Notes under the pieces: generated by a model
The model's input: only the letters and a program-made list of their open reading frames with translations
Database searches by the model: none
What the model was told of the DNA's origin: nothing
Part shown: positions 34,576 through 44,002 of the stretch, piece by piece
How the letters are laid out: every line of letters begins with the position of its first letter
How positions within the stretch are numbered: position 1 is the first letter of the stretch
Translations under genes and position numbers: made by a program
DNA from: an uncultured Lachnospiraceae bacterium
GTDB lineage: Bacteria > Bacillota > Clostridia > Lachnospirales > Lachnospiraceae
Direction of reading: 5' to 3'
Assembly (NCBI GenBank): GCA_910586615.1
Contig: CAJUJP010000022.1
Location: forward strand, 1 to 64,000
Length of the DNA: 64,000 bases

Positions 34576-35895
34576 AGAACAATCACTTTCCTTCATCTCT
34601 CTGATCACGCTCATCCCGATGGGAATGGAAATTGTCAGCGCAAACACATCAGACACTGCCTGGCATATTTCCACTCCCGTTCGTCCGAAGAAATACGGAA
34701 GAATCATAATAAGTGGCAGGAAAAAGATTCCCTGTCTGGCGGAAGATACAATAGAAGCCTTTATGCCTTTTCCGATAGACTGCAGCATCATATTACACAT
34801 AATAATCCATGAACTTAATGGAAATGCAAGGACAGAATAGCGCAAGGCTGCAGTCCCCACCTCAATAACATCCGGGTCACCCTTCCGGAAAACCGTTACA
34901 AGCTGAGGCGCCGTCAAATACACCACCACTGCCATTCCCACAAGTACAAAAAATGAAAATTTCACACAAAACCAATAGGCATCCAGCACTCTTTTATATT
35001 TTCCCGCTCCGTAATTGAATCCGCAGACAGGCTGAAATCCCTGTCCAAATCCAATCAAAGCAGAATTGGCAAACATCATGATACGGGAAACAATAGACAT
35101 TCCTGCAATAGCTGCATCACCGTATACGCTGGCAGCATGATTCAGACAGATGGTAGCCACACTTGCAAGCCCCTGTCTGAACAGAGCCGGGATTCCACCT
35201 CTTATAATTTCCTGATAAAAATGCAGGCTGGGTTTAAAATTACTCAAACGAATCTGTATATTTCCGCCTTTCCTGACCATGATCAGGAGCAGGACGAAAC
35301 TGAGACACTGACTTAAAGTAGTTGCAAGCGCCGCTCCTGCGATTCCCATACCACACACAAAAATCAGAATCGGATCCAGTACAATATTAATCACGGCACC
35401 TGACACAATACCGATCATTGCATAAAAAGCGCTTCCCTGAAAACGCATCTGATTGTTCAGCACAAGGGATGCTGTCATGGCCGGAGCACCGAATAAAATG
35501 ATCCTCAGATAAGCTACCGTAAAAGGCAGAATCGTAGGTGTAGAACCAAGGGCGTAGGAAAGAGGTTCAATAAAGAAAATACACCCCATCATAATCACAA
35601 CTCCTGCAAAAAAAGACGTAAAAAATCCTACGGAGGACATTTTCTCCGCCTCTTCCACATTTCCCGCACCTAACTGTCTGGAAATATAATTGCCTGATCC
35701 ATGGCCGAACAGAAATCCCACTGCCTGAATAATTGCCATCAGTGAAAAAGCCACACCCACTGCCGCCGTAGACTGGGTATTGAGTTTCCCTACAAAAAAG
35801 GTATCCGCCATATTATAAAAAGACGTTACCAGCATACTTAATATAGTAGGAACAGCAAGTGTACATACAAGTTTTTTGACGGGCTGCTCTGTCAT
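34570..35895 (-). CDS. MATE-family efflux transporter
   Basis: About 441 residues and 12 predicted membrane segments in two homologous halves. N-terminal TILSMLVTSFYNMADTFFVG and GSGNYISRQLGAG, and the second-half IGFGQGFQPVCGFNYGA, are MATE hallmarks. It would export cationic drugs or toxins with Na+ or H+. The start is uncertain: ATG at 35895 fits the family's N-terminus, whereas an in-frame ATG at 35994 would add an unusual hydrophobic leader. Confidence 0.92.
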   Translation of the reverse strand: MTEQPVKKLVCTLAVPTILSMLVTSFYNMADTFFVGKLNTQSTAAVGVAFSLMAIIQAVGFLFGHGSGNYISRQLGAGNVEEAEKMSSVGFFTSFFAGVVIMMGCIFFIEPLSYALGSTPTILPFTVAYLRIILFGAPAMTASLVLNNQMRFQGSAFYAMIGIVSGAVINIVLDPILIFVCGMGIAGAALATTLSQCLSFVLLLIMVRKGGNIQIRLSNFKPSLHFYQEIIRGGIPALFRQGLASVATICLNHAASVYGDAAIAGMSIVSRIMMFANSALIGFGQGFQPVCGFNYGAGKYKRVLDAYWFCVKFSFFVLVGMAVVVYLTAPQLVTVFRKGDPDVIEVGTAALRYSVLAFPLSSWIIMCNMMLQSIGKGIKASIVSSARQGIFFLPLIMILPYFFGRTGVEICQAVSDVFALTISIPIGMSVIREMKESDCSS

Positions 35896-36043
35896 ATAGA
35901 TTCTTTTTTCTTCTGCGTCTGCAAATTTAATAAAAATCGCCCCCTCTATGGCAAAATAGCAAAACAAGAATACATATTTTATAATATTCTGCACATATTA
36001 ATTTCAATGCATAACGAAACCTCTTTACAGAAAGGAATCTCCC

Positions 36044-36646
36044 ATGAATCCAAAAGCTTTATTTCAATTATCTTATGGTCTATATGTGGTTTCCACAAAA
36101 TACGACAAAAAAATGAATGGTTGCATCATCAATACAGTCACACAGGTTACTGACAATCCCAAACAGATCGTTGTCGCCATCAATAAAGAAAACCTGACTT
36201 GTGAACTCATCCGGAAATCGGAAAAACTGTCGGTTTCCGTCTTGTCAGAGACAGCTCCTTTTTCACTTTTTCAACATTTCGGATTCCAGAGCGGCAGAAC
36301 TGTCGATAAATTCGTTAATTATCCCTTTTCCATGACGGCACAGGAACTTCCCTATTTGACTGATCATACCACCGCTTATCTGGATTGTAAAGTTGTTAAC
36401 AGTTTTGATTTCGGAACCCACATGCTTTTTCTGGCTGTTGTATCAGATTGTGAAGTTCTCTCCGGTGAAAAGGCCATGACGTACTCTTTTTATCATGAAT
36501 ATGTCAAACCGCAGCCCCAGGCATCTTCTGCCAAAGGCTGGCGCTGTGTCGTCTGCGGTTATGTTTATGAAGGGGAAGAATTACCGCCGGACTTTATCTG
36601 TCCATGGTGTAAACACGGTGTAGAAGACTTTGAAAAGATTACGTAA
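36044..36646 (+). CDS. Flavin reductase-like domain fused to rubredoxin
   Basis: 200 residues. Residues 1-150 are an FMN-binding flavin-reductase/flavoredoxin domain (YGLYVVSTKYD, GCIINTVTQVT, SVSVLSE). Residues 163-195 are a rubredoxin with WRCVVCGYVYEG and FICPWCKHG supplying the four iron ligands. Such fusions (Hrb type) pass electrons from NAD(P)H systems to oxygen-scavenging flavodiiron proteins in anaerobes. AAAGGA precedes the ATG. Confidence 0.92.
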   Translation: MNPKALFQLSYGLYVVSTKYDKKMNGCIINTVTQVTDNPKQIVVAINKENLTCELIRKSEKLSVSVLSETAPFSLFQHFGFQSGRTVDKFVNYPFSMTAQELPYLTDHTTAYLDCKVVNSFDFGTHMLFLAVVSDCEVLSGEKAMTYSFYHEYVKPQPQASSAKGWRCVVCGYVYEGEELPPDFICPWCKHGVEDFEKIT

Positions 36647-36667
36647 TGTGATCTGAAATCTTTTGAA

Positions 36668-36702
36668 ATTCAGAAATCTACTGTTTCATCTTATTTCTGA
36701 AT
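36668..36702. terminator. Bidirectional terminator between convergent genes
   Basis: ATTCAGAAAT at 36668-36677 and ATTTCTGAAT at 36693-36702 form a perfect 10-bp stem between the rubredoxin fusion and the Cys-rich gene. A and T richness on both sides fits use in both directions. Confidence 0.6.
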
Positions 36703-36708
36703 ATCCCG

Positions 36709-37023
36709 TTATTCGAAAATAATACCCTCTTCCTCCGCCCGAAGCTTACAGCCATTTTCATAAGAACCAATCTCACATATTTCCGCTTTCTTCTGGCTGA
36801 TACAGTAATCACAGGAAGGACAAGGCTTCTTTTCCCCGGCAAAGTCACGGGGAACAGCCTTTCCCTTCCCGTTATGGCTGCATGTGCTGCACCAGCAGGA
36901 AGAACATTCCTTATAATATGAAATTAATATATCTTGATCCTGAACAATTTCTACATTACTGTTTTCTTCTTCTTCTGATATATATTCAAATAAATTAATC
37001 TGACCATCTATCTGTTTTTTCAT
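36709..37023 (-). CDS. Cys-rich small protein with a QINLF motif, function unknown
   Basis: 104 residues. The N-terminus carries GQINLFEY at residues 7-14, close to the QxxLF consensus by which proteins bind the beta sliding clamp. The rest holds nine Cys in pairs, including CSSCWCSTCSHNG and CPSCDYC, which suggests zinc or Fe-S binding. No named family recognised. A short purine run precedes the ATG. Confidence 0.65.
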   Translation of the reverse strand: MKKQIDGQINLFEYISEEEENSNVEIVQDQDILISYYKECSSCWCSTCSHNGKGKAVPRDFAGEKKPCPSCDYCISQKKAEICEIGSYENGCKLRAEEEGIIFE

Positions 37024-37144
37024 CTTTTTTCCGTTTCTACAAAATAACCTGTTTATGTCGATTATTATAATATATCACTTGCCATATTATGAAACAAGAG
37101 AATTTTCTGTTTGCCGGATCCATCAGATCCATGCTAACCTCCAT

Positions 37145-37280
37145 GATTCCGCTGTGCGGAATCTCAAATCCAAAGACAAGCAGGCTTATCTGGGAGAATG
37201 CCCTGTTCTTAGGCATTCTCCTGCGCGAGACTTAGAACTTCTTCGCGAAGCAGCCTTTGCTGCGAGTGATTAGAAGTTCT
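37145..37280. repeat. Three consecutive hairpins in a 460-base intergenic gap
   Basis: Stem 1: GATTCCGC/GCGGAATC at 37145-37163. Stem 2: GGAGAATGCC/GGCATTCTCC at 37193-37221. Stem 3: AGAACTTCT/AGAAGTTCT at 37234-37280 with an inner GCAGC/GCTGC stem. None has a T run. The remainder of 37024-37483 shows no gene; only the leader of the next HTH gene is apparent. Confidence 0.6.
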
Positions 37281-37483
37281 TCTCACGCTATTCAAATGAT
37301 CAAAAACCTCGTATTTAAGCCATTGCAACTCAAAATTTACATCAAAAAAGTTAAAAGCAACATAAAATTGATAGAATTAACATGTGTTTTTTTCTAAAAT
37401 ACAGAATAGTTACTGGCAGCGCTTCGTGAACTCGAGTAAGCGGAGAAATTTCTTATTCAAAACATCAAAAAGGAGAAGACAAA

Positions 37484-38410
37484 ATGAGTTTAGGAGAAAA
37501 TCTTCAATATTTAAGGAAAAAAGATAATATAACGCAGGAACAACTGGCAGAGCAGCTGGACGTTTCCAGGCAATCCGTATCAAAATGGGAATCTGACACC
37601 ACTTATCCTGAAATGGATAAACTGCTTCAGCTTTGCCGGCTCTTTCATTGTAATATGGATGAACTTGTACAGGGAAATATCCGTGAAATTAATCTGGAAG
37701 GAAAAGAAGAATATGATAAACATATGAATCAATTCAGCATATTTATCGCACTGGGAACAGGAATCATCATATTTGGAATCGCAGTTATGTTCCTGTTCTA
37801 CGGTTTGAATTATTTTGTGGGAGAAAATACCGAAATTTTCAAAGAGGATCTCACTACACTGATATTTTTCATTTTTCTTACAATAGGTGTGGCAATACTG
37901 ATCCTTATGGGAATGCAGCATTCCAATTATGTCAAAAAAAATCCAGTCATAGATTTTTTCTATACACAGAAGGAAATAGATGAATTTGACAGAAAATTTT
38001 CAATTTTTATTGTTACAGGCGTATTACTTATCTTAATCGGAATCATGTTAATGTTAGGCATTGAATCCATTTATCCGGAAATCGATTCCAATGAATATTT
38101 AGAATCATTACTTTCCTGTGTATTTATGATATTCATTACAATTGCTGTTATGATCTTCATATATGCCAGCATCCGGAAAAGTAAATATGATATTAAAGAA
38201 TACAATGAATCCAATGATAAAGAATCTGATCTGTACAAGAAAAACAATCTCACAAGCACAGTATGTTCCTGTATTATAATGATTGCAACAATTGTTTTTC
38301 TGATTGCAGGACTGGGATTCGGTGAATGGGGAATGTCCGCTCCTGTCTGCTATTCTGTAGGCGGTATTGCCTGTGGAATCGCTTCCATTATAATTCACCA
38401 TAGAAAGTAA
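37484..38410 (+). CDS. HTH regulator with membrane-spanning C-terminal domain
   Basis: 308 residues. Residues 1-65 are a Cro/C1 HTH (TQEQLAEQLDVSRQSVSKWE). From about residue 88 there are six hydrophobic segments arranged as three similar pairs, separated by charged loops (NEYLE, KEFDRKF-type). A membrane-bound sensor-regulator is plausible. AGGAG lies 8 bases before the ATG. Converges with the phosphoesterase gene. Confidence 0.85.
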   Translation: MSLGENLQYLRKKDNITQEQLAEQLDVSRQSVSKWESDTTYPEMDKLLQLCRLFHCNMDELVQGNIREINLEGKEEYDKHMNQFSIFIALGTGIIIFGIAVMFLFYGLNYFVGENTEIFKEDLTTLIFFIFLTIGVAILILMGMQHSNYVKKNPVIDFFYTQKEIDEFDRKFSIFIVTGVLLILIGIMLMLGIESIYPEIDSNEYLESLLSCVFMIFITIAVMIFIYASIRKSKYDIKEYNESNDKESDLYKKNNLTSTVCSCIIMIATIVFLIAGLGFGEWGMSAPVCYSVGGIACGIASIIIHHRK

Positions 38411-38419
38411 AAAGCATTG

Positions 38420-39274
38420 TCACCGGATAAATTCCCGATATGCCATTTCCCAGTATTTCTCCGGAATATCCGGCCATATCACAATTGTCTCTGCCTCCTC
38501 GCAAAGCTTGATTGCCAGCTGGAGGCAGGGACTGAAATAATCATCACCGGTATATAAAGTATGAAGCGCCAGCCTGGCCCAATAATGTGCCTTCTGCATA
38601 ATACCGGATGTTTCAAATTCTTTTTTAACACGATCTACATCATATGTAAGCTGAAAAAATTCTTCCTCCCACCCCTTTTGTGTTCCGTGCAGTATCATAT
38701 ACTGTGTCTTGCCTTCATAATACCAGGGAAGGCCTACAGATCCGGGATGAATCAGTCTCTTATTTCCAAATCTGACGGTTTCCTGAATATGTGTATGTCC
38801 GCTGATCAACAGATTTACATCCAGATCTGACATGATTTTATCTAAATTTTCATTTTCCGGCAATAATAATTCGTTAGAAGACATCAAAGATCCATGACAA
38901 TAACGAAAAGACGGATAACCTTCTTTCTCATAAATTCCCTGAATATCAATCCTTTCATAAAAATCCAGATCACGCTCTGTCAGATTTTCATAAGTGTACA
39001 ACAAATTACCACTTGCTGACGAATATGTCCATCGTTCCTCAGGATGTTTTCTGTGATTCAGCATATAATCTTCTCTGTTGCCACGGATAAAACGGCAGCA
39101 GTATTTCTCTTCCATCTCATAGACAACCTTCATTGTCTTATCCGGATAAGGACAATCGCTGATATAGTCTCCGAGAAAGAGAAATTCATCTACACCCTGA
39201 TCCATTGCATGATGAATACAGGTTTCAAGAGCAATGTGATTGGAATGGATATCTCCGAAAACTGCAATCTTCAT
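38420..39274 (-). CDS. Calcineurin-like metallophosphoesterase
   Basis: 284 residues. Metal-site motifs in order: GDIHSNH at 7-13, GDYISD near 35, IRGNRED near 64, and GHTHIQE near 159. It resembles YfcE/MJ0936-type phosphodiesterases with a C-terminal extension. Substrate unknown. AGGAAGG lies 8 bases upstream of the ATG; the gene is 25 bases downstream of gyrA and may be read from it. Confidence 0.9.
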   Translation of the reverse strand: MKIAVFGDIHSNHIALETCIHHAMDQGVDEFLFLGDYISDCPYPDKTMKVVYEMEEKYCCRFIRGNREDYMLNHRKHPEERWTYSSASGNLLYTYENLTERDLDFYERIDIQGIYEKEGYPSFRYCHGSLMSSNELLLPENENLDKIMSDLDVNLLISGHTHIQETVRFGNKRLIHPGSVGLPWYYEGKTQYMILHGTQKGWEEEFFQLTYDVDRVKKEFETSGIMQKAHYWARLALHTLYTGDDYFSPCLQLAIKLCEEAETIVIWPDIPEKYWEMAYREFIR

Positions 39275-39299
39275 TTTTTGAGCCTTCCTGTTTTAAAAC

Positions 39300-41879
39300 T
39301 TATTCCGAATCAACATCTTCCTTTGGAAGATTAACCTCCTTACCGTCATCTACAGACTCCGGAAGATTATATTTTTCTTCTTCCGGTATATCTTCCATAG
39401 CGTCTTCAATGTTCTCAAATTCCTGGTTACCGTCGCTCAATTTTTCCCGTACTTTTGCGATCCTTGCAACTTTTACATTGTCATCCAGATTAATCATCTT
39501 AACGCCGGAAGTAATTCTTCCGAGAGTGGAAATATCCTCCATACGGAGCTGTATGATAATACCCTCCGTAGTGATCATCATGATCTCATGATCATCATTG
39601 ACTGCTTTTACTCCCACTACATCGCCTGTTTTTTCTGTGATCTTATAACACTTTATACCCTTACCACCACGCTTTTGAACTGTAAATTCATTTAGATAAG
39701 TTCGTTTTCCCATACCATTTTCAGATACGATCAAAAGAGAATCTCCCTGATGGTCAAGCTGCATTCCCACGATTTCGTCCTGATCCGACAGATTCATACC
39801 AATCACACCCATAGATGATCTTCCTGTATGACGCACATCTGTCTCTTTAAACCGGATACACATTCCCAGCTTTGTCACCAGGAATATTTCTGTTTCCATG
39901 GATGTTGTCTTAACTTCGATCAATTCATCATCTTCACGAAGATTCATTGCCATCAGACCATTTTTTCTCACATTACTGAACTCCATAACAGAAGTTTTCT
40001 TAACAATACCCTTCTTTGTGACCATGAAAAGATTTTTATTCTCTTCATACTCTTTGAGAGGAATCATGGCAGATATCTTTTCTCCCGGATTTAACTGAAG
40101 GATATTGACGATGGCAATTCCTCTGGAAGTACGGCTTGATTCCGGTATCTCATAGGCTTTCAACCGGTAAACGCGTCCCAGGTTCGTAAAAAACATCAGA
40201 TAATGATGAGTCGTCGTCATAAGAAGATCCTCGATATAATCTTCTTCGATAGTCTGCATCCCTTTGATTCCTTTACCGCCCCGGTTCTGAGCCTTAAAAT
40301 TATCTACAGTCATCCGTTTCACATAACCTAAACTGGTCATGGCAATCACTGTATTTTCCTTTGGAATAAGATCTTCCATATTGATATCATAGATATCAAA
40401 ACCAATCTGACTTCTTCTGTCATCACCGTATTTTTCAGCCGTAATCAGCATTTCTTCTTTAATTACGCCGAGCAGTAATTTCTCATCTGCAAGAATCGCT
40501 TTTAACTCTGCGATTTTTGCCATCAATTCTTTATGTTCGTTCTCAAGCTTTTCTCTTTCCAGACCTGTCAGAGCACGCAGACGCATATCCACGATGGCCT
40601 GTGCCTGCACATCAGAAAATTCAAATCTTTCAATCAGCCTCTCTTTGGCAATCTGAGTTGTCTGGCTGCTTCTGATAATCTGAATCACTTCATCAATATG
40701 ATCCAGCGCAATCAGCAAACCCTGTAAAATATGATCTCTTTCCTCTGCTTTGTTAAGATCATATTTTGTCCTTCTTGTGACTACTTCTTCCTGATGCTTC
40801 AGATAATGACCAAGCATATCAAGAAGATTCATAACTTTAGGCTCATTATTCACAAGCGCCAGCATGATAATACCGAAAGAATCCTGCAGCTGCGTATGCT
40901 TATATAACTGATTTAAAATAACATTGGCATTGGCATCTTTACGAAGCTCTATCACGATTCTCATACCTTCACGGTTTGTCTCATCCCGAAGGTCTGTGAT
41001 ACCGTCTATTTTCTTTAACTTCACAAGATCGGCAATCTTAAGAATCAGATTTGCTTTATTTACCATATAAGGAAGTTCCGTAACAATAATACGGCTCTTA
41101 CCATTGGGCATTGTCTCAATATCAGTCACGGCCCGAACTCTTACTTTACCCCGTCCGGTGCGGTATGCTTCTTCTGCTCCTCTTGTTCCCAGAATGATGC
41201 CGCCTGTAGGAAAATCAGGCGCCTTGACAATACTTAAAATTTCTTCTATTTCGGTCTGTCTGTCTTCCTGAATCCGATTATCAATGATCTTGACAACCGC
41301 ATTTACAACCTCCCTCAAATTGTGAGGAGGAATATTTGTAGCCATACCTACAGCAATACCGGAAGTACCGTTTACGAGCAGATTAGGATAACGGCTGGGA
41401 AGGACGCTCGGTTCTTTTTCCGTATCATCAAAGTTCGGAACAAAATCCACTGTATCTTTGTTGATATCGGCAAGCAGTTCCATAGAGATCTTACTGAGTC
41501 TTGCCTCCGTGTAACGCATAGCGGCAGCCCCGTCACCATCCACAGAGCCAAAATTACCATGACCATCCACAAGCGGATAACGGGTTGACCATTCCTGCGC
41601 CATATTGACCAGAGCACCGTAAATAGAACTGTCTCCGTGAGGATGGTATTTACCCATCGTATCACCGACAATACGTGCACTCTTCCTGTGAGGCTTATCC
41701 GGACCGTTATTTAATTCGATCATGGAATACAGAACACGCCGCTGTACAGGCTTAAGTCCGTCTCTTACATCGGGAAGCGCACGAGCCGCAATAACACTCA
41801 TGGCATAATCAATATAAGAATCTTCCATTTTCTTCTTAAGGTCAACTTCCTCAATCTTATCAAAAATTCGATCGTCCAT
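39300..41879 (-). CDS. gyrA: DNA gyrase subunit A
   Basis: 859 residues from the ATG at 41879. YAMSVIAARALPDVRDG near the start, catalytic Tyr123 in AAMRYTEARLS, and a C-terminal beta-propeller with a GyrA box (QNRGGKGIKG) followed by an acidic tail. It cuts and rejoins DNA to introduce negative supercoils with GyrB. In the quinolone region HGDSSIYG, Ser84 matches E. coli Ser83 and Gly88 occupies the Asp87 position. An in-frame start at 41948 has no ribosome binding site and adds residues unlike the family. Confidence 0.98.
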   Translation of the reverse strand: MDDRIFDKIEEVDLKKKMEDSYIDYAMSVIAARALPDVRDGLKPVQRRVLYSMIELNNGPDKPHRKSARIVGDTMGKYHPHGDSSIYGALVNMAQEWSTRYPLVDGHGNFGSVDGDGAAAMRYTEARLSKISMELLADINKDTVDFVPNFDDTEKEPSVLPSRYPNLLVNGTSGIAVGMATNIPPHNLREVVNAVVKIIDNRIQEDRQTEIEEILSIVKAPDFPTGGIILGTRGAEEAYRTGRGKVRVRAVTDIETMPNGKSRIIVTELPYMVNKANLILKIADLVKLKKIDGITDLRDETNREGMRIVIELRKDANANVILNQLYKHTQLQDSFGIIMLALVNNEPKVMNLLDMLGHYLKHQEEVVTRRTKYDLNKAEERDHILQGLLIALDHIDEVIQIIRSSQTTQIAKERLIERFEFSDVQAQAIVDMRLRALTGLEREKLENEHKELMAKIAELKAILADEKLLLGVIKEEMLITAEKYGDDRRSQIGFDIYDINMEDLIPKENTVIAMTSLGYVKRMTVDNFKAQNRGGKGIKGMQTIEEDYIEDLLMTTTHHYLMFFTNLGRVYRLKAYEIPESSRTSRGIAIVNILQLNPGEKISAMIPLKEYEENKNLFMVTKKGIVKKTSVMEFSNVRKNGLMAMNLREDDELIEVKTTSMETEIFLVTKLGMCIRFKETDVRHTGRSSMGVIGMNLSDQDEIVGMQLDHQGDSLLIVSENGMGKRTYLNEFTVQKRGGKGIKCYKITEKTGDVVGVKAVNDDHEIMMITTEGIIIQLRMEDISTLGRITSGVKMINLDDNVKVARIAKVREKLSDGNQEFENIEDAMEDIPEEEKYNLPESVDDGKEVNLPKEDVDSE

Positions 41880-42033
41880 TCTGTAACCGTGTACCTTTCT
41901 TAAATTAACGATATCTGTATCAAATGTAATACAAATTCGATAAATCACAGATTTTCTGAATATGCACCTTTATTTTGCATAAAATGATATATCTGTATTT
42001 CAATACAATCTGTGACATTTCCGGTTAAATAGG

Positions 42034-43950
42034 TCAAATATCAAGATTCTTAACAAATCTCGCATTTTCCTCGATAAAGATCCGGCGTGGTTCCACCTTA
42101 TCTCCCATCAGCGTATTAAATGTAAGGTCAACTTCAGATTCTTCCTCTTCATCAATATTTACACGGAGTAAAACCCTTCTCTCAGGATCCATGGTCGTTT
42201 CCCATAACTGATCCGCATCCATCTCTCCCAGACCTTTATAACGCTGTATTTTATTATTCTGATCACGTCCTACTTCAGCCAGGATCTTATCAAGCTCTTC
42301 ATCACTGTATGCATACCAGACCTGTCTGTTTTTTTCAAGTTTATACAGAGGCGGCTTGGCAAGATAAACATGGCCCTGTTTAATAAGTTCCGGCATAAAC
42401 CGGTAAATAAACGTAAGCATTAAAGTAGCAATATGTGCGCCGTCCACGTCGGCATCAGTCATGATAATAATCTTATCATACCGCAGCTTGCTGATATCGA
42501 AATCTTCATGAATGCCTGTTCCGAAGGCTGTGATCATTGCCTTGATTTCTGCATTGGCATAAATCTTGTCCAGCCTTGCCTTCTCCACATTAAGGATCTT
42601 ACCGCGAAGCGGAAGAATCGCCTGTGTGGCACGGCTTCTTGCAGTTTTGGCAGAACCTCCTGCAGAATCTCCCTCCACGATATAAATCTCGCAATTTTTA
42701 GGATCCTTATCGGAACAATCTGCAAGCTTACCCGGAAGAGTACTTCCTTCCAATGCCGTCTTACGACGGGTCAGGTCTCTCGCTTTTCTGGCTGCCTCCC
42801 TCGCACGCTGGGCAAGAATAGATTTCTCACAGATGGTCTTTGCAACAGACGGATTCTGCTCAAGAAAATAAGTGAGCTGTTCGCTTACCACATTATCAAC
42901 AGCGCCTCTTGCTTCCGAGTTGCCCAGTTTCTGCTTCGTCTGTCCTTCAAACTGCGGATCTTCAATTTTTACACTGATGATAGCCGTAAGTCCTTCTCTG
43001 ATATCCTCTCCGGAAAGATTAGATTCATTATCTTTTAACAGCTTATTATTACGCGCATAATCATTAAAAGTTTTGGTCAGTGCATTTCTGAAACCTACCA
43101 GATGCGTACCGCCTTCCGGTGTATTGATATTGTTAACGAAAGTATATACACTCTCATTATAAGAATCATTGTGCTGCAATGCCACTTCCACATAAACACC
43201 GTTCTTAGTGCCTTCAAAGTACATCACGTCATTGTATAATGATTCTTTACTCTTATTCAGGTATGTAACAAATTCCTTGATACCGCCTTCATAATGAAAT
43301 TCTTTTTTCTGTTCTTTTCCTTCCCTTGCATCAATGAGAATGATTTTAAGACCTTTTGTTAAAAAAGCAGTCTCCCGAAGCCTTGTTTTTAGTGTATCAT
43401 AATCAAAAACAGTCTCTTCAAAAATCGTGGCATCCGGCATAAAACGAACTGTCGTGCCGGTTTTGCTCTCATCACAGTCTCCTTTTACTTTCAGAGGATA
43501 ACATACATGCCCTCTTTCATATCTCTGCAGATATACTTTTCCCTCAGAGAAGATTTCTACTTCCAGCCAGTCTGAAAGAGCATTCACAACCGAAGCTCCC
43601 ACTCCATGAAGACCGCCGGAAACCTTATATCCTCCACCGCCGAATTTGCCGCCGGCATGAAGAATCGTAAATACAACTTCCACGGCCGTAATACCTGCCT
43701 TATGATTGATTCCCACAGGAATACCTCTTCCGTTATCTTCAACGGTAATGGAATTATCCTGATTGATGGTCACACAGATCGTATTACAGAAACCTGCAAG
43801 CGCTTCATCTACAGAATTATCTACGATCTCATACACAAGATGATGAAGTCCCCTCACCGAAGTGCTGCCTATATACATACCCGGTCTTTTTCTGACTGCC
43901 TCAAGACCTTCTAATATCTGTATCTGATCCGCACCGTATTCATTAGCCAT
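42034..43950 (-). CDS. gyrB: DNA gyrase subunit B
   Basis: 638 residues, the normal Firmicutes length. GHKL ATPase domain with VDNSVDEALAG, DNGRGIP and GGLHGVGASVVNALS; transducer domain; TOPRIM with EGDSAGG near 430 and DADVDGAHI; C-terminal YKGLGEMD. Supplies ATP-driven strand passage for gyrase. Upstream of gyrA by 155 bases and downstream of recF by 52. Confidence 0.98.
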   Translation of the reverse strand: MANEYGADQIQILEGLEAVRKRPGMYIGSTSVRGLHHLVYEIVDNSVDEALAGFCNTICVTINQDNSITVEDNGRGIPVGINHKAGITAVEVVFTILHAGGKFGGGGYKVSGGLHGVGASVVNALSDWLEVEIFSEGKVYLQRYERGHVCYPLKVKGDCDESKTGTTVRFMPDATIFEETVFDYDTLKTRLRETAFLTKGLKIILIDAREGKEQKKEFHYEGGIKEFVTYLNKSKESLYNDVMYFEGTKNGVYVEVALQHNDSYNESVYTFVNNINTPEGGTHLVGFRNALTKTFNDYARNNKLLKDNESNLSGEDIREGLTAIISVKIEDPQFEGQTKQKLGNSEARGAVDNVVSEQLTYFLEQNPSVAKTICEKSILAQRAREAARKARDLTRRKTALEGSTLPGKLADCSDKDPKNCEIYIVEGDSAGGSAKTARSRATQAILPLRGKILNVEKARLDKIYANAEIKAMITAFGTGIHEDFDISKLRYDKIIIMTDADVDGAHIATLMLTFIYRFMPELIKQGHVYLAKPPLYKLEKNRQVWYAYSDEELDKILAEVGRDQNNKIQRYKGLGEMDADQLWETTMDPERRVLLRVNIDEEEESEVDLTFNTLMGDKVEPRRIFIEENARFVKNLDI

Positions 43951-44002
43951 TTACTCACCATGCCCTTCTTTCACCTGAAAAATACTATAAAAACTCATCT
44001 CT

